Assembly (NCBI GenBank): GCA_003971905.1
Contig: RSEE01000103.1
Coordinates: 2,501 to 66,500 of the forward strand
DNA length: 64,000 nucleotides
Source of the DNA: Moniliella sp. 'wahieum'
Taxonomy: Eukaryota; Basidiomycota; Moniliellomycetes; Moniliellales; Moniliellaceae
Reading direction: 5' to 3'
The first letter of the stretch is position 1. Each line of letters opens with the position of its first letter. The position numbers were made by a program, and so were the translations under genes. Positions 44,527 through 55,930 of the stretch are shown here, piece after piece. The notes beneath the pieces were generated by a model that was not told the origin of the DNA, made no database searches, and worked only from the letters and a program-made list of their open reading frames with translations.

Positions 44527-46667
44527 GCTTGGTGGAAGTTTTGCCGCACACCATAGACCAGCTCGCCTACCAGAAAGCATCTTCTCCTTACGATGCAATT
44601 GCGTTCCCATTGCGCACAGAGAAAGCCAGCCCGCCTCGCTACGTATCAAGGAAGTCCCAGAGACCCACCACGCCGAATCTGCCCTGTCTCTACTGTTTTA
44701 TCTCTCGCCTACGCCTCCATCCTCATCGCCTGCGGTTCGAGATCAGTGGGGCATTGGCAGCGGTACACACGCACCTCCCGTGGTGTTGCCGCGGCTGAAT
44801 ACGTACGTTGAACAGGGTCTTGGTATGAATGTGGTGGGGGGAGGTATCCGTATAATAGCTGTACTACTGTGCCCACTCGCCTCGAAAATATAGGCGCTTC
44901 GTATTGTTCCCGTCGGCGCGTCAGGCCGCAAGCAGGTCCTAAGTTGGAGTCAGAGCGAATGCCCTAATGCAAACGGACCAGGACCCGGTGTTGTCTGCCT
45001 CTCTTCATGTCCTGGTCAGGGCGCACGTGCAAGAGACATTCATGCGGGTGATCGTCTGGGTGCCGATGGTAAGGTGTCAAGTTGAGATGTTGAGGTGCTT
45101 GGCACATGGTGACTAGTGACTGTCGTTCCTAGTTCTGTCCCCGAGGACGGAGCAACACGGAGCAACACTCATGCCCTGTAGAAAATTGCGCGGGACCGGG
45201 ACATAGGAGAGAGAGAAAACGTGGGGCCAGTAGGCAAACATTGAGACCAGCGGCTGTAGAGATAACAGTCGCGGTTGCTACGGATGTGGAACCCGTCAGG
45301 GAGGCCCCAACCCAAGGACCTCGACCATCGATCATGCGTCTGTGCCTTGTCTCTTCACCTGGGGAGATCTAGGCTCCGATCGCATTTTGACAACGGGTTT
45401 GCGCATCCACGTTCGTGAATGGTTTTGAAACGCATATGGGTAGCGCAGGAATCCCACAGAGGAGGGGATAGAGTAGGTGAATTAGTATAAGCGCTGGCAG
45501 GGCTACCCCGCCCCTCGAGAACGACATCTATGGAGAGACCGTCAGTTGGGACATGTGCATACGAGAAGAAAAGGACTGTATACTAAGGTCGGAGACACGG
45601 GGACAGACGACAACCACACTCACGGAGCAATGATTAATGGATTGAGAATGAGAAAAATGTATAAAGCGATGGAATCGAGCACAGATGGCTAAAGCAGCAG
45701 AGGTGTTGGTTGAGCCACCGCGGGGTGGGTCGTGTTTTTGGCCAACGTCCTTTTAGTCCCAGGATCCTCAGGCTCAATTTCTAATAGAGTTCCGTTGTTT
45801 TTTCCCCTCCTGGTTTCTGTTTTCCTTGTTCCGCAGTCCAGCTCCTGGTGGTGACTGGCTGCTTGATGTTCTCCTCTGTAATAGGCGTTGCTGGCTGGCT
45901 TATAGTTCACCACCACCAGTGCAATTGTAAACACATCGATGACAGGTGTTTCTCTTGTGAGGAGGCCGGTGAGGGTTTCGGATAGTATAACAGGGACACA
46001 CAGGCACTTCGGCTGAGGGCGAAGCAATGGAGAGGGAGATGAAGCTGAAGAGGGGAATAGGAAACAGATGCGGTGGGAAGCAAGTCGGCGAAGAGAACTT
46101 AGCAATGCAATGTGCAGTTTAAGCCGATACCTTTTCTTGTCAAAAAACGCGCAGTAGGGCCCAAACGGGCGAGAGAAGAGACAAGATACGAGCCAGAGAG
46201 GTGGCAAAAAGGCCATCTGTGCGATCGAACAAGACCGAGCACAGGCCAGATTGGGGCGGGGGCATCTGTCAATATTCAATGTCATGGACGATCACCGGTC
46301 ATCGATCATCGGGTATTTCTAAGATCTCATAGGCTAATCAACGATGGCTGGTGGAGGAGGCCGCAGTGGGTCGGCAAACGCAGTCTAGTTAGTCACGCGC
46401 CGGCGCCAAACGCCAAGACTCCAAAGCCACGCGCAGACGGCCGCTGTGGTGCGATCGCAAATCTGCAGGAACACACGCCGTGCCGGCAGTGTGCTGCTGT
46501 GCCTGGTGTGCCGCCAATCTGACATGGCGCATCAGCGCCTGATGCATGATGCCTGGTGCACGCTCGATGCATGATCCCTCGATGTGCCTGCCACGGCACA
46601 ATTTTAGCGCTTCTTGCCACTTTGTCCCCAAGCCACCACCCCCACCACCCCATCCGCCCCATCCGCC
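44527..46667. other. 2.1 kb without a recognisable gene
   Basis: Lower-GC spacer. A 198-codon open frame on the minus strand (45689-46285) has no recognisable features and is not annotated. A GGTGACTAGTGACTGTC word near 45106 and motif sites at 45326 and 46301 lie here. Confidence 0.5.
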
Positions 46668-47595
46668 ATGGCGGCACCAGCGCGTCTGCCACGCACGGTG
46701 CGCCGATTCGGGCTGCTTCTCCTCCTCGCCTCCACTGTGCTCCTCCTGCCCACCTACCTCTACCTCCAGCACACCACCGCCTTCGACCCTCCACCCTGGA
46801 ATGGGCTCCTGTTCCCGCCGGTGCTGCGGCCGGTGCCGACCCCGCCCCCGGCCCTCTTCCATCCGGCTGGGCAAGTGGGCCAGGGCCTTCCGATCGGCTA
46901 CCCTACCCGTGTTCGATAGGATGCCTACCTTTTTTGAAGCGTGTCTGATGAACCCGAATGTGCATTGGGCCGACCTGGCCGCGTGTGACCGCGCCCGCCC
47001 GCACCTGCATGCCGACCCTCCACCTCCGCCACCGTCTGCGGCTGCCCCCGTTGGTTCCTCCAGCCCGGCTGTGGCTGCTGCGCAGGCCACCGCCTCCGCC
47101 GCAGCTTCCACAGGCGCAGTGGACACTGTCGACCCGGCTGGACAAGCCATTATGCCGCAAATGGGCAATGCGACAGCCAAGGCGCAGCTGGGTCGTGCTA
47201 CCTGGCACTTTTTGCATACCATGACCTTGCGCTACCCAGATCGTCCGACCGAGGAGAACAAGAAGATGCTGCAGGACTTTTTTGGCTTGTTTGCCCGTCT
47301 GTATCCCTGTGGCGACTGTGCGAATCACTTCCAAGCCATGCTGGACCAGTTTCCACCCCAGGTAGGTTCGCGCAAATCGGCCTCTCTCTGGCTCTGCTCG
47401 CTGCACAATAAAGTCAATGCTCGGCTGCACAAGCCGGAATTTGATTGTGCCACGTTGGATCAGACGTACGATTGTGGCTGTGGGCCTGACCCGGATGCGG
47501 ATGCGGATGCGGCCTCCGGTACCGCGGCGGACACGTCCCCTGTGGTTCCAAGGTGGAGTCCGTTCGAGGGGTGGGACGCCGCCTTGGCATTGTAA
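46668..47595 (+). CDS. ERV2: ERV2-type FAD-linked sulfhydryl oxidase
   Basis: This enzyme makes disulfide bonds with oxygen as acceptor. The N-terminus (46668: MAAPARLPRTVRRF, then LLLLLASTVLLLPTYLY) is a signal anchor, which points to the ER form (Erv2) rather than the mitochondrial Erv1. The catalytic domain follows: MGNATAKAQLGRATWHFLHT, YPDRPTEENKKML, LYPCGDCANHF with the active-site CXXC, SASLWLCSLHNKVNARLHKP with the FAD-binding HNXVN, and a C-terminal YDCGCG that can act as the shuttle cysteine pair. One frame change near 46895 joins the anchor to the rest. The acidic tail codes DADADA from a GGATGC repeat near 47490-47510. Stop at 47595. Single exon. Confidence 0.94.
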
Positions 47596-47610
47596 TATGC
47601 AATCCATCGT

Positions 47611-47638
47611 CCTGATGCCTGATGCCTGATGCCTGATG
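47611..47638 (+). repeat. CCTGATG short tandem repeat
   Basis: Four CCTGATG units directly after the ERV2 stop codon. Confidence 0.85.
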
Positions 47639-47705
47639 TTTCTGCCACCTGCTTCTTTTCCAGCGTTCCTTCCCCTTCCCTTGATATCCACCACGAGGAG
47701 GACCA

Positions 47706-47744
47706 CCGGGCCTACGGCCCGGTCGGCTGGGGCTTCGCCCCAGC
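47706..47744. repeat. Double-hairpin element
   Basis: Two perfect GC-rich hairpins lie four bases or fewer apart. The first is CCGGGCC-TAC-GGCCCGG (47706-47722). The second is GCTGGGGC-TTC-GCCCCAGC (47726-47744). Such paired short hairpins resemble GC clusters and double-hairpin elements known from fungal organellar genomes, but here they sit in nuclear sequence. Confidence 0.8.
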
Positions 47745-47754
47745 TTGATGCTGC

Positions 47755-47876
47755 GTCGCCACCTTAGCCACCGTTCCCCCTTCGCCACCTTAGCCACCGT
47801 TCCCCCGTCGCCACCTTAGCCACCGGTCCCCTTCGCCACCTTAGCCACCGTTCCACCGTCGCTACCGTTCCACGCT
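47755..47876. repeat. 26-base tandem repeat, about 4.5 copies
   Basis: The unit is G/TTCGCCACCTTAGCCACCGT followed by TCCCCC, with the first base alternating G and T between copies. The last copies degrade into CGCTACCGTTCCAC. Confidence 0.92.
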
Positions 47877-47972
47877 GGAACCCTTCCACGCTGGAGAGGG
47901 CAAATAATATCACCGATACTCTGGCTGCGGGTGGCTGGGAACGTGTCACGGGGCAGCTGATGTAAAAAGTGC

Positions 47973-48334
47973 AGGCCAACCAACCGATTTTATTGGGTGG
48001 TGCATGAGAGCACCGCAACCCCCTTGGAACGCCGGGAGAAGGAGCTGCTTCGGATGCTTGAACAAGCAGAATGCGACAAGAACGCCAAGTACCAGGGACG
48101 CACTCAAGAGCCGTTTTTCCCCTGGTTTTGACGACGCGAGGATACTACGGCACCAAGACGGCGGGCAAGTTGTTCGCGCATTGGAAGGAGTTGGCTACTA
48201 AGTCTCAGTGGAAATGGTTCCTCGCTCGGATGTCAACCACGTTCCTCCGTGTCCACACGCGCTTCCTAGGGTACGGGCCCGGATGGCGTGAGCCGGAGGG
48301 TCCTGATATCCTGGCGATCCTCCTGGTCCCTTGA
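47973..48334 (+). pseudogene. Possible LINE reverse-transcriptase C-terminal fragment
   Basis: Two overlapping frames, joined by one missing or extra base in a T/C run at 48112-48120, give a continuous coding-like stretch. The first has ERREKELLRMLEQAECDKNA and KYQGRTQEP. The second has LVLTTRGYYGTKTAGKLFAH and MSTTFLRVHTRFL. This layout (helix, KY, then 'F.PLVL.T.G..G', then a helix-rich tail) is what I know from the ends of LINE-type ORF2 proteins. No endonuclease or reverse-transcriptase core is nearby, so it is a relic at most. The stop is at 48334. Confidence 0.4.
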
Positions 48335-49538
48335 CCCTGGTGGCGCCCCCAAGTAACCCCCGCAAGATGAACGGTTAGGTTAAAACGTAGCGTTCCCCCT
48401 GTCCCAGCCTTAAGCTCTGTCAATGAAATGGACGTGATCTAGAGATTGTGTCGTTGCAATGGATCTGCTATAGCCCTGCCTCGCTTGCGTCGTATTGCTT
48501 TTGGGGCATGCGCATGATCGGTCGTCTGGCACCTCGCCCGCAGGGCACATGCCTCGATTCATTTGTTGCGGGTCTCTGCTTGGAACGGACAGGAGGTCCG
48601 CAGGGCTGTGGGCTTGTCCTTGGTGCTCTCCTCCTTAACGTCGGGAATGCCGACTGGGTATAGTGGCTGGCGGGAATATAGCTCGTCCCGCTGAAGCCGA
48701 GGACGTTTGCCACGGCCGGCGGGGGGAAAACACTCTCGAATGCCCCAGCCCATGCGGCATCCACCTTGCATTGGCAGGCCTCGGCTGTTTTTTTTTTTTT
48801 TTTCTTGCTCTTTTTTCTGATTGAAACAGCGAGTTGGTTGGATTTGGTGCTGCGTTTGTCATGAAGGGCATGACGTCAATTCCCAATTCCGCTGGGCGGA
48901 ATGCGGCGCAGAAGGGCGTAGATAGCAAACGGTGGATGGAGGCAGCACCTGCCTGATTGGGTCTTGTCTGAGAGGGAGGGCCAGGCGGACAATACGCCCT
49001 GTCGCGTGCGATCGCAGCGCCTCAGCGCCTCAGCGCGAAAAGTAGGACTGAGTTTGAAGCGCATCCCACACTCCTCGCACACTCTGCTGCTGAGGCGCTG
49101 ACGCACCCAGCGCACAGCTGCTCTTCTTCTTGAACCCCATCCCATCCCATCCCATCCCATCCCAGATTGTGTTGGCAGCCACCGCAGTGGCCTGATTCAC
49201 CTGTTGGTTGCCTGTGCTTTCCGCCGGTACACCGCAAACGTTAGCACCCATTCAACGTGGGTGCCGACGGAACGCGCTCCGTCATCTCCTCCTACTCCCC
49301 ACTCCCACTTCCACTCCCACTCCCGCGCTCCCCCCCTGCTGCCCTCGTACCATCCTTGACCGCCCGCTCAGACGCGCCGCGCCGCCTTGGGGTCCTTCCT
49401 TGCCCTGCACCCTCCCTCCCCTCGTTCTTCCTCACCGAGCTTGTCTTTGTTCGTGCACGCTCCACCCTGCACCACCTATCTGAGCCCTTGGTTTGCCCTT
49501 CCCCTCCTCCGCACGTGGCGACAGCTTGACTCGCAACC
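48335..49538. other. Spacer with T-run and CCCAT repeat
   Basis: No gene recognised. A run of sixteen T lies at 48788-48803, and (CCCAT) units at 49136-49164. The end of the spacer is a C-rich leader for the next gene. Confidence 0.55.
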
Positions 49539-50520
49539 ATGACCCCGCATCCCACCGTCCAACCAAGCGGGCTCCCTTTTGGCATGGCCAGGAATTCGCC
49601 ACCCCCGAGCAAGCCCATCTGGCCATTCGAAGATGGCAATCCACGTTGCCTGGATGTCCTCCGAGCGCGGAAGACTTTCTCATGTGGGACGCGAGTCTGA
49701 GCATTGTGCACTGCGTAGCGCCTACGCGTTCGAACGGCCCAGTGCCCGAACAAGTGCACGAGCACGAGCCCACGCCGTTCCCTCTGGCCCCATGCGCGTT
49801 CAAAGCGATCGTGCAACGTCAATCCTTTCTCCCCGCGCTGGACCCGTGTGACGAATCGGGTATTTTGCCTTCTTTTGCACTCCGCATTCGAGTAGTTGTG
49901 TCGCCTGTCCTGGTCCGCGCCTTCGGGCCTCTACGGCACCCGCTCCCAGCCTGCCTGACGAAGGCGACGCAATGGCGCTGGACGTGCCTGTGCGGCCACG
50001 TAAAAGGCTAGGCGGACCCGATTCGCCCGTGCGCGCTGGAGGCACGGGCGGGGGAGGTACGTCAGGCCGGTGGGGCTCGGACGGCATGTACCTCGAAACG
50101 ATGGTGCGGCATATTCATTTGCTACTTGCTTCGTCTCACCCCGTGTACGGTGGTGGTCCTGGCGGTGGGTACGGCGCTGGGGCTGGGGCGAGCACGAAAG
50201 AGTCGGTGCGGGCACAAGCGCAAGAACTGCTTGCGGTAACGGGGCAAGCATACGCGTCGGGTGTCCCGCCCGGTCCGTTGGCATACAAATTACACGACTG
50301 GCTTGTGACCCAACGCGCTCCTTTGCCCCTATGGCCACCGGACCCGTTTTTGTTACCTGCGTCGCCACAGGGCGCGTCGCGCTGCTCCCCTCGTCCTCTC
50401 CCTTCGTCCCCACGCGCCTTGGCTGCTTCCCCTCCGTCTCCGTCGCCCGTCGGACTCTTGGTCGCCGCCGGCGACGCGCACCCGTCCTGGGCGTCCAAAC
50501 GCGCACGCCGGTGGCGCTAA
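49539..50520 (+). CDS. Unrecognised protein
   Basis: Not recognised. The ATG at 49539 reads MTPHPTVQPSGLPFGMARNS. After a frame change near 49600 a longer coding-like stretch follows: EFATPEQAHLAIRRWQSTLP, SAEDFLMWDASLSIVHCV and CAFKAIVQRQSFLPALD. Another shift near 49960 leads to MALDVPVRPRKRLGGPDSP and a helical part, MYLETMVRHIHLLLASSHPV. It then continues ESVRAQAQELLAVTGQAYAS and LAYKLHDWLVTQRAPLPLWP, with a serine-rich tail and stop at 50520. There are no membrane segments and no catalytic motif I can name. The length is about 320 residues if the three frames are one gene. It is convergent with the endonuclease V gene downstream. Confidence 0.5.
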
Positions 50521-50976
50521 CTTAGCTGTCGCATGTGCCAAAGGCGAGCCCCCGCCCGCGGATTCGGATCGTCCTACTAGGTTCCTAGGTCCCCCTATGA
50601 TCTCTCATCATATCTGTCCTCCTCTTCTCTGAATGTCTCCCTTGCCAGCCATCTGCACTTTTCGCGCAGTGCCACAATGATTCATGAATGCCAATGTTGT
50701 CGTCTCATCCTATGCTGTTGCGAGCCACTCCTCGTGAGGAAGGTTGGGATTGGTTTCCCCGCGTTGGGGGCGGGTTGGGTCGTGTGCAGTAGTGTGTGGA
50801 TGGAGTACCTACTATATACTGGGCTAGACGGTGCTGAGAGGCGCTCACACGTGGTTGCGCTTGACTAAAGGTGCTCGCATACCTCAACCAGCCATCGGGA
50901 AGCCAGCGTACTCGTCGGATGCTCAGATATACTGGGGAAGGGTATGGACCAAGAAAAGTGCTCTTCAGATAGCGGT

Positions 50977-51046
50977 GGGGGGGGGGGGGGGGTCAAACCT
51001 GTTGTTATGCACGTCATGTCATGTCATGTCATGTCATGCCATGTCA
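50977..51046. repeat. G-run and CATGT tandem repeat
   Basis: Sixteen G in a row (50977-50992) are followed 22 bases later by six CATGT/CATGC units (51015-51046). They lie between two convergent genes. Confidence 0.9.
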
Positions 51047-51113
51047 CGGTAGGACTCCGGCTCTTTCCAACCTCCTCTGCTACCACGTCCGTCCCCCATA
51101 CCGCTTGGCCACA

Positions 51114-52682
51114 CTAATCCCTAGTCAACACCAGCGTCTCTCTATCCCCTGCCACGCCACCCCTGTTGGTACTGCCACGCCTCACCTGAGACTCTTGACT
51201 CCTCCCCTCTTCCTCTATCGTTTCCTTGGTCTTTTCAGATCGATTTGTACCCCCCCTGCCCACCAGCTCGCCTTGGCCTCTACCCGCCGCGCCTACATCA
51301 TGGCCGACACGTGTGGCGCCTGGGATCCCGTGCGCACCGAATTCATGCACGGGGTCCCCGGACGGCTTGCCCGAACGGCTAGAATGCGCGGGGGAAAGCT
51401 GCGCGTGCGGTTGTGGTTGTGCTTGTGCTTGCGCTTGGCGGACGGCTTGGCGGGAGAGCAGATCGGCTTGTCGAACGGGCTCCGGGACGCGGAAGAGGGA
51501 ACATGCGCGGACGAGAACGATGGCGGTGGCTAAGGAAAGCTTGTGGCCTGTGACACAAAGATCGGGTTGGTCGCCTGGGCTCCTGTGCCAGACCGCGATG
51601 CAGATGCAGAGGCAGATGCACATGCTGATGAAGGTGAAGGTGAAGATGAAGATGTCAATCGAGGTAGAGGAGTGGGAGAAAGTGGTAGGGGACGCAACGC
51701 GACCCGGCCAGTTGGTCATCCCCATCCTTGTCGCTATTAAGGTGCATTTGCGCCTCGCTCTGGTGGGTGCGGTAGAGGGGGAGGAGGATGCGTGCTGGGT
51801 CAGTATGGAAGAGGGCTTTGACGTGAGGTTCAGTTGGGGCGTCCTTGTCGTACCGGAGCAAACTTTTGGCGACGCCAATTGTAGGAAGGTCGAGGGCGAT
51901 ACCTAGGTGGCACGCGGATCCCACTCCACGCGGATGCAACCGTCCATTCCCATCGACCAGGACCACCTGCGGCCGCAGATGAGCCGGCACGCGTGCAAAT
52001 AGCGCTGTGTACACGGCGGCCTCACGGAAACCAAGGTACGTAGGCACATAGGGTGTGTGAAGCGGTACACGCTCCACGACCGTGTGGACGACCTGCAAGG
52101 ACGGGTAGGCGAGAATGACCAGAGCACCTATCCCTTCTTCGGTAGGCGGGGGCGTGGGTGGGGGTCCAGGTCCGCCATGGGCAGGGGATGGGGAGGCAGG
52201 TCCTCCGTTTCGGTCCCAGGGACAGAGCCAGGAGCAGGAGCTGGGGCAGAGGTAGGGGCAGGGCGGAAGAAGCTAATGTCGACCCCAGCCACGAGGGTCA
52301 AGCCAGTGATGCGAAAGGGTAACGTAGCAGCGCACTGCAGCTGGTCCAGCACGCCCGAGCGCACCTGAGCCGTGCCGATGGCAACAGGCGTGTCCCGGGC
52401 CTGGTCCTCCGCTCTGCCCGCAGCCTCGGGCGGGGGGAAGGGAGGCTGGATGGTGAACGCACCGGGCGCGGGCGGAGCGGGATCAGTGAGGACGAGCGCG
52501 GCGCGCAGACGCGCCTCGTGTGTGCGAGCATCGGCCACCCAGGCGGGCGAAGGGGCCCAAGAGGGGGCGTCGGGAGGGGTGTGGGGCGCGGTGGCGGACC
52601 CATCGCCGACCGTCCCTCCGCTGGCCATCGGGCGGAGGGGAGGCGATGGAGCAGCCAGCATTGCTTCCACGCCACCAAGCAT
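51114..52682 (-). CDS. ENDOV: Endonuclease V (deoxyinosine/inosine-specific nuclease)
   Basis: Endonuclease V cleaves one base beyond inosine; eukaryotic forms mainly act on RNA. Catalytic landmarks are visible in order: LVAGVDISF with the first Asp (about 52275), YVPTYLGFREAAV with the Glu (about 52030), VVLVDGNGRLHPR with the second Asp (about 51960) and LPTIGVAKSLL with the conserved Lys (about 51860). A low-complexity piece rich in ATC/TTC codons (51590-51680) is likely an intron that ends near 51585. Beyond it, LCVTGHKLSLATAIVLV and VPEPVRQADLLSRQ are the conserved end of the family. The tail to 51114 is glutamine/alanine-rich and uncertain. The start may be 52682, 52661 or 52628. A frame change at about 52130 separates the N-terminal piece from the rest. 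Confidence 0.92.
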
Positions 52683-52872
52683 CAAACATCAGCCCATCAC
52701 CTGTGATGCCACCCATCGCTCATCAGTAATCGATAATTACCGGCCTTACCAGGAGCCATCAGTGCATCAGCCCCCAGTCGCTCAGCCGGGCCCAAGCGTC
52801 GGATGGGCACAGCGTGAGCATGACGGCATGGGGCGACGCCCTCTCCTCTCCTCTCCTCTCCTCTTCCCCATC

Positions 52873-55800
52873 ATGTCCACGCGCGTGCCCAGCACCTCGC
52901 ACGCCACGGGCGCCCCTGTGCCCGCCACCTACCTCCACGCCTCTGGCAAGCATTTCCGTGACACTGCCCGGCCGCACCGTCCTGCTCCATGGCGTCAATT
53001 TGTGCGGCGGCAAGCAACCCTGCGGCCGCAGCACCTTTGATCCGCCCCCACCTCGTCTGGAGCATCGCTGAAACCGGCGGCGAGTCCTTTCGCCACTCCC
53101 CGTTCCGCCTCGACGACGGCTCGGCCGACGAACACTTGGCCCGCCTCCGCGCTTGGGGGTTCAATGTCATCCGCTACCCGTTCACATGGGAGGCTCTCGA
53201 GCACGCTGGCCCGTACGTTTGGTCGTGTCCCCGTCCCCCGTCCCCCGTCCCCCGTCTCCCGTCCCCCGTCCCCCTCCTTCCTTACCCCCTGCCTTGCTTG
53301 CCTGCCTTGCTGTTCCCTCTGGGATGTGCGCATCGCACTGGTCTGGATGGAAGCTGACCCGATCTGCTTGGCGCGCCCGCGTGCAGGGGCAAGTACGACG
53401 AGGAGTTCATGGACTATGTGGTGGAGGTGCTGCGCAAGCTCAAGCAGTACGGTTTTCGGGTATTTATGGACCCGCACCAAGACCTATTTTCGCGCTACAC
53501 AGGTGGCTGTGGAGCCCCTTTTTGGGTGTTGCCCGCCTGTGGGATCGATCGGCGGTTTGTAACGCCGACGCAGGCTGCGTTTTTGCAATTCGAATGGCCG
53601 TCGGCCCAGCACCCCGAGCCGCAAACCTTCCCGCCCATGCTGTGGGCTACCAACTACTCGCGCCTGGCAGCGTCGACGTTATCGTCGCTGTTTTTTGCTG
53701 GGCGCGACTTGGCGCCGCAGTGCGTGCTGGACGGCAAAAATATCCAAGATTGGCTGCAAGAGCACTTTATCGCGGCGTGTGCGCAGCTGGCCCAGCGCAT
53801 CCACGATGCGGGCGATTTGGAAGACTGTGTGTGATTGGGTGGGACAGCCTCAACGAGCCCAACCCGACGTATGTGGGTTGCGCGTCTGGGACGAGATCCC
53901 CACGTCGTGGCCGCTCAAGATGGGTCCTATGCCCAGTCCGCTGCAGAGCATGCGGCTGGGGATGGGCCAGGTGCAAACTGTGGAGCGGTGGGACTTTGGT
54001 CCGCTGGGGCCCAAGAGGGTGAAGGACATGGAGGTCGATCCGAAGGGCGCCGTGCTCTGGCTGACACCCGAGCAAGATCGGATTCAAGGTGGGACCAAGT
54101 GGGGGTGGGAGCGTAGTGCCAGTTGGCCATTGGGCGTGTGTCCCTGGGCGGCCCATGGGGCGTGGACCTGGAAACGGGCCAGGTGAAGGACAAGGACTAC
54201 TTTTGTCGGTCGCGTAGGCCGGATGCCGAACCAACAGAGCCGATTGAGTTTATCGAGGACTATTGGTTACCGTTTTGGCGTGCGTACCGCACTGCGATCC
54301 AGGCCATACACCCCGATGCGATTGTGATGGTGCAACCGCCCGTGTTTGAGCCGCCGCCAGTGCTGTCGACGAGCGAGCTGGGCGAGCGTGTGTGCTCGAC
54401 GCCCCACTTTTACGATGGCCTGACGTTGATTACCAAGCACTGGAACTGGTTCAACGTGGATGCACTGGGCATCTTGCGGGGCAAGTACCCTAGTGTGCTG
54501 TTGGGGCTCAAACTGGGTCTTGGGGCGATCCGACGTGCGATGCACGACCAGCTCACCTACTTGCGCCAGGACACGTTGGATCGAATTGGCGCCTGTCCCA
54601 CTTTGATTGGCGAGTTAGGCACGCCGTATGACTTGGACAAGCGCAGGGCGTACTTTGGCGATCCCAAGGGCAAAGGTCAAGGCGATTACTCCAACCAGCT
54701 CCGGGCGCTCGACACGACGCTCCGCGCGTGTGAGGGGACCAACATTTTGTCCTATACCGCGTGGAGCTATGACCCGTTCAACTCCCATCTCCAAGGCGAC
54801 CAGTGGAACGGCGAAGATTTTTCCTTTTGGTCCTCTGACGATATTGACTTTGCCTCGCCGCGGAAGGTGAAGGACCATGCGCCCCTGGCCGGCTCCTCTG
54901 CCACGTTGGCGCACACCTCAACCAGTGTGCCCTCGTTAGAGGGGGCGGAGGAACCCGGGTCGAAACCGACACAGAAAGTATCCTCATCGTCGATCAACTC
55001 AGATACGCTCCCTCGTCTAACACAGGCCACCGCCCAAGCCGGGAAGTGGAACCACCATCACCCCATTGGCGACATTACCTTCCCATTGCCTATGGGGGAC
55101 CTGCACCGTGGCGGCCGGGCGAGCCGGGCATTTTGTCGTGCGTACGCGCGTGCCACGGTGGGCACACCACGCTTGATGACGTTTGATTGTGACTCGGGCT
55201 TGTTCCAATTGGAAGTGGAGCTGAGTCGGGCCGATGCTCAGGCCGCGGCCGAGCAGGGTGTCGCAACGGAAATTTACCTTCCTATGCTGCACTATGCCCG
55301 TTGGGCCGAACCGGACGAAGCCAAAGCGTATCCCGACCTGCTCGTGCGCACCGTGATTCCGCACCGCTCCCACCGCTCGGGCCAGTCGAGCCGCACGGTG
55401 CTTCCCCCCGATTCGCACGGAGGCGGGGAGGACGAGACGATCGCCGGTGGTCAAGGGGTCAGCGACGAGGGTGGGGGTGAGAATGGTGCGGGCTTGGTGC
55501 GGGGGGTAAAGGGCCACTTTGAAGAGCGCGCGTGGATCTGGGGAGTGCACATTGACGTTTCAAGCGGGACGTGCGAGATGGATTCGGGGCGCAAGTGCTC
55601 AAGTGGTCGATTGCGCCTTCGAACGCACTGTTTTCCTCTTCCTCCCCGCTGGCTCATTTGGCCCAGCTGCGTGCGGGGGGCAACGCGGACCATGTGCTGC
55701 ACCGCGCTCGCTTGACCATCTACCGTCGTCCGGCTGGCAAGATGGCTTATGGCCCGCTAGACCGTACCGTCACGTTTGTCCGCAACGCGCGCGGCGAGGT

Positions 55801-55930
55801 CGTGCAGCGCTCCCCGTGGAGCGTCAACTTTTGGGGTACCTTGGCCGATTGGGCCGAACGCGCCTTGGCCAATGCGCTGTACTGGCTGCGCACGCTGACG
55901 CACCCCTCCTCGTCTAGCGTCTATGCCTGA
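52873..55930 (+). CDS. Glycoside hydrolase family 5, endoglycoceramidase-related glucosidase
   Basis: This is similar to fungal endoglycoceramidase-related proteins (EGCrP type), which hydrolyse glucosylceramide or steryl glucosides. The start at 52873 reads [20 protein letters not shown], then SGKHFRD-like and [12 protein letters not shown]. Next come [20 protein letters not shown], then a 174-base intron (53213-53386, GTACGT to GCAG, with CCCCGTC repeats), then [20 protein letters not shown]. The acid/base Glu sits in [10 protein letters not shown] (about 53840), and the nucleophile Glu in [13 protein letters not shown] (about 54610). A serine-rich insertion (54880-55020) precedes a C-terminal beta-rich domain ([13 protein letters not shown], then [20 protein letters not shown]). 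It ends [18 protein letters not shown], stop at 55930. Frame changes lie near 52970, 53020, 53830, 54170 and 55580. No signal peptide is seen, which suggests an intracellular enzyme. Confidence 0.93.

Noticed and set aside
45689..46285. 198-codon open frame on the minus strand
   Set aside because: No motif, no codon-bias support and no splice context that I can see; it lies in a lower-GC spacer.
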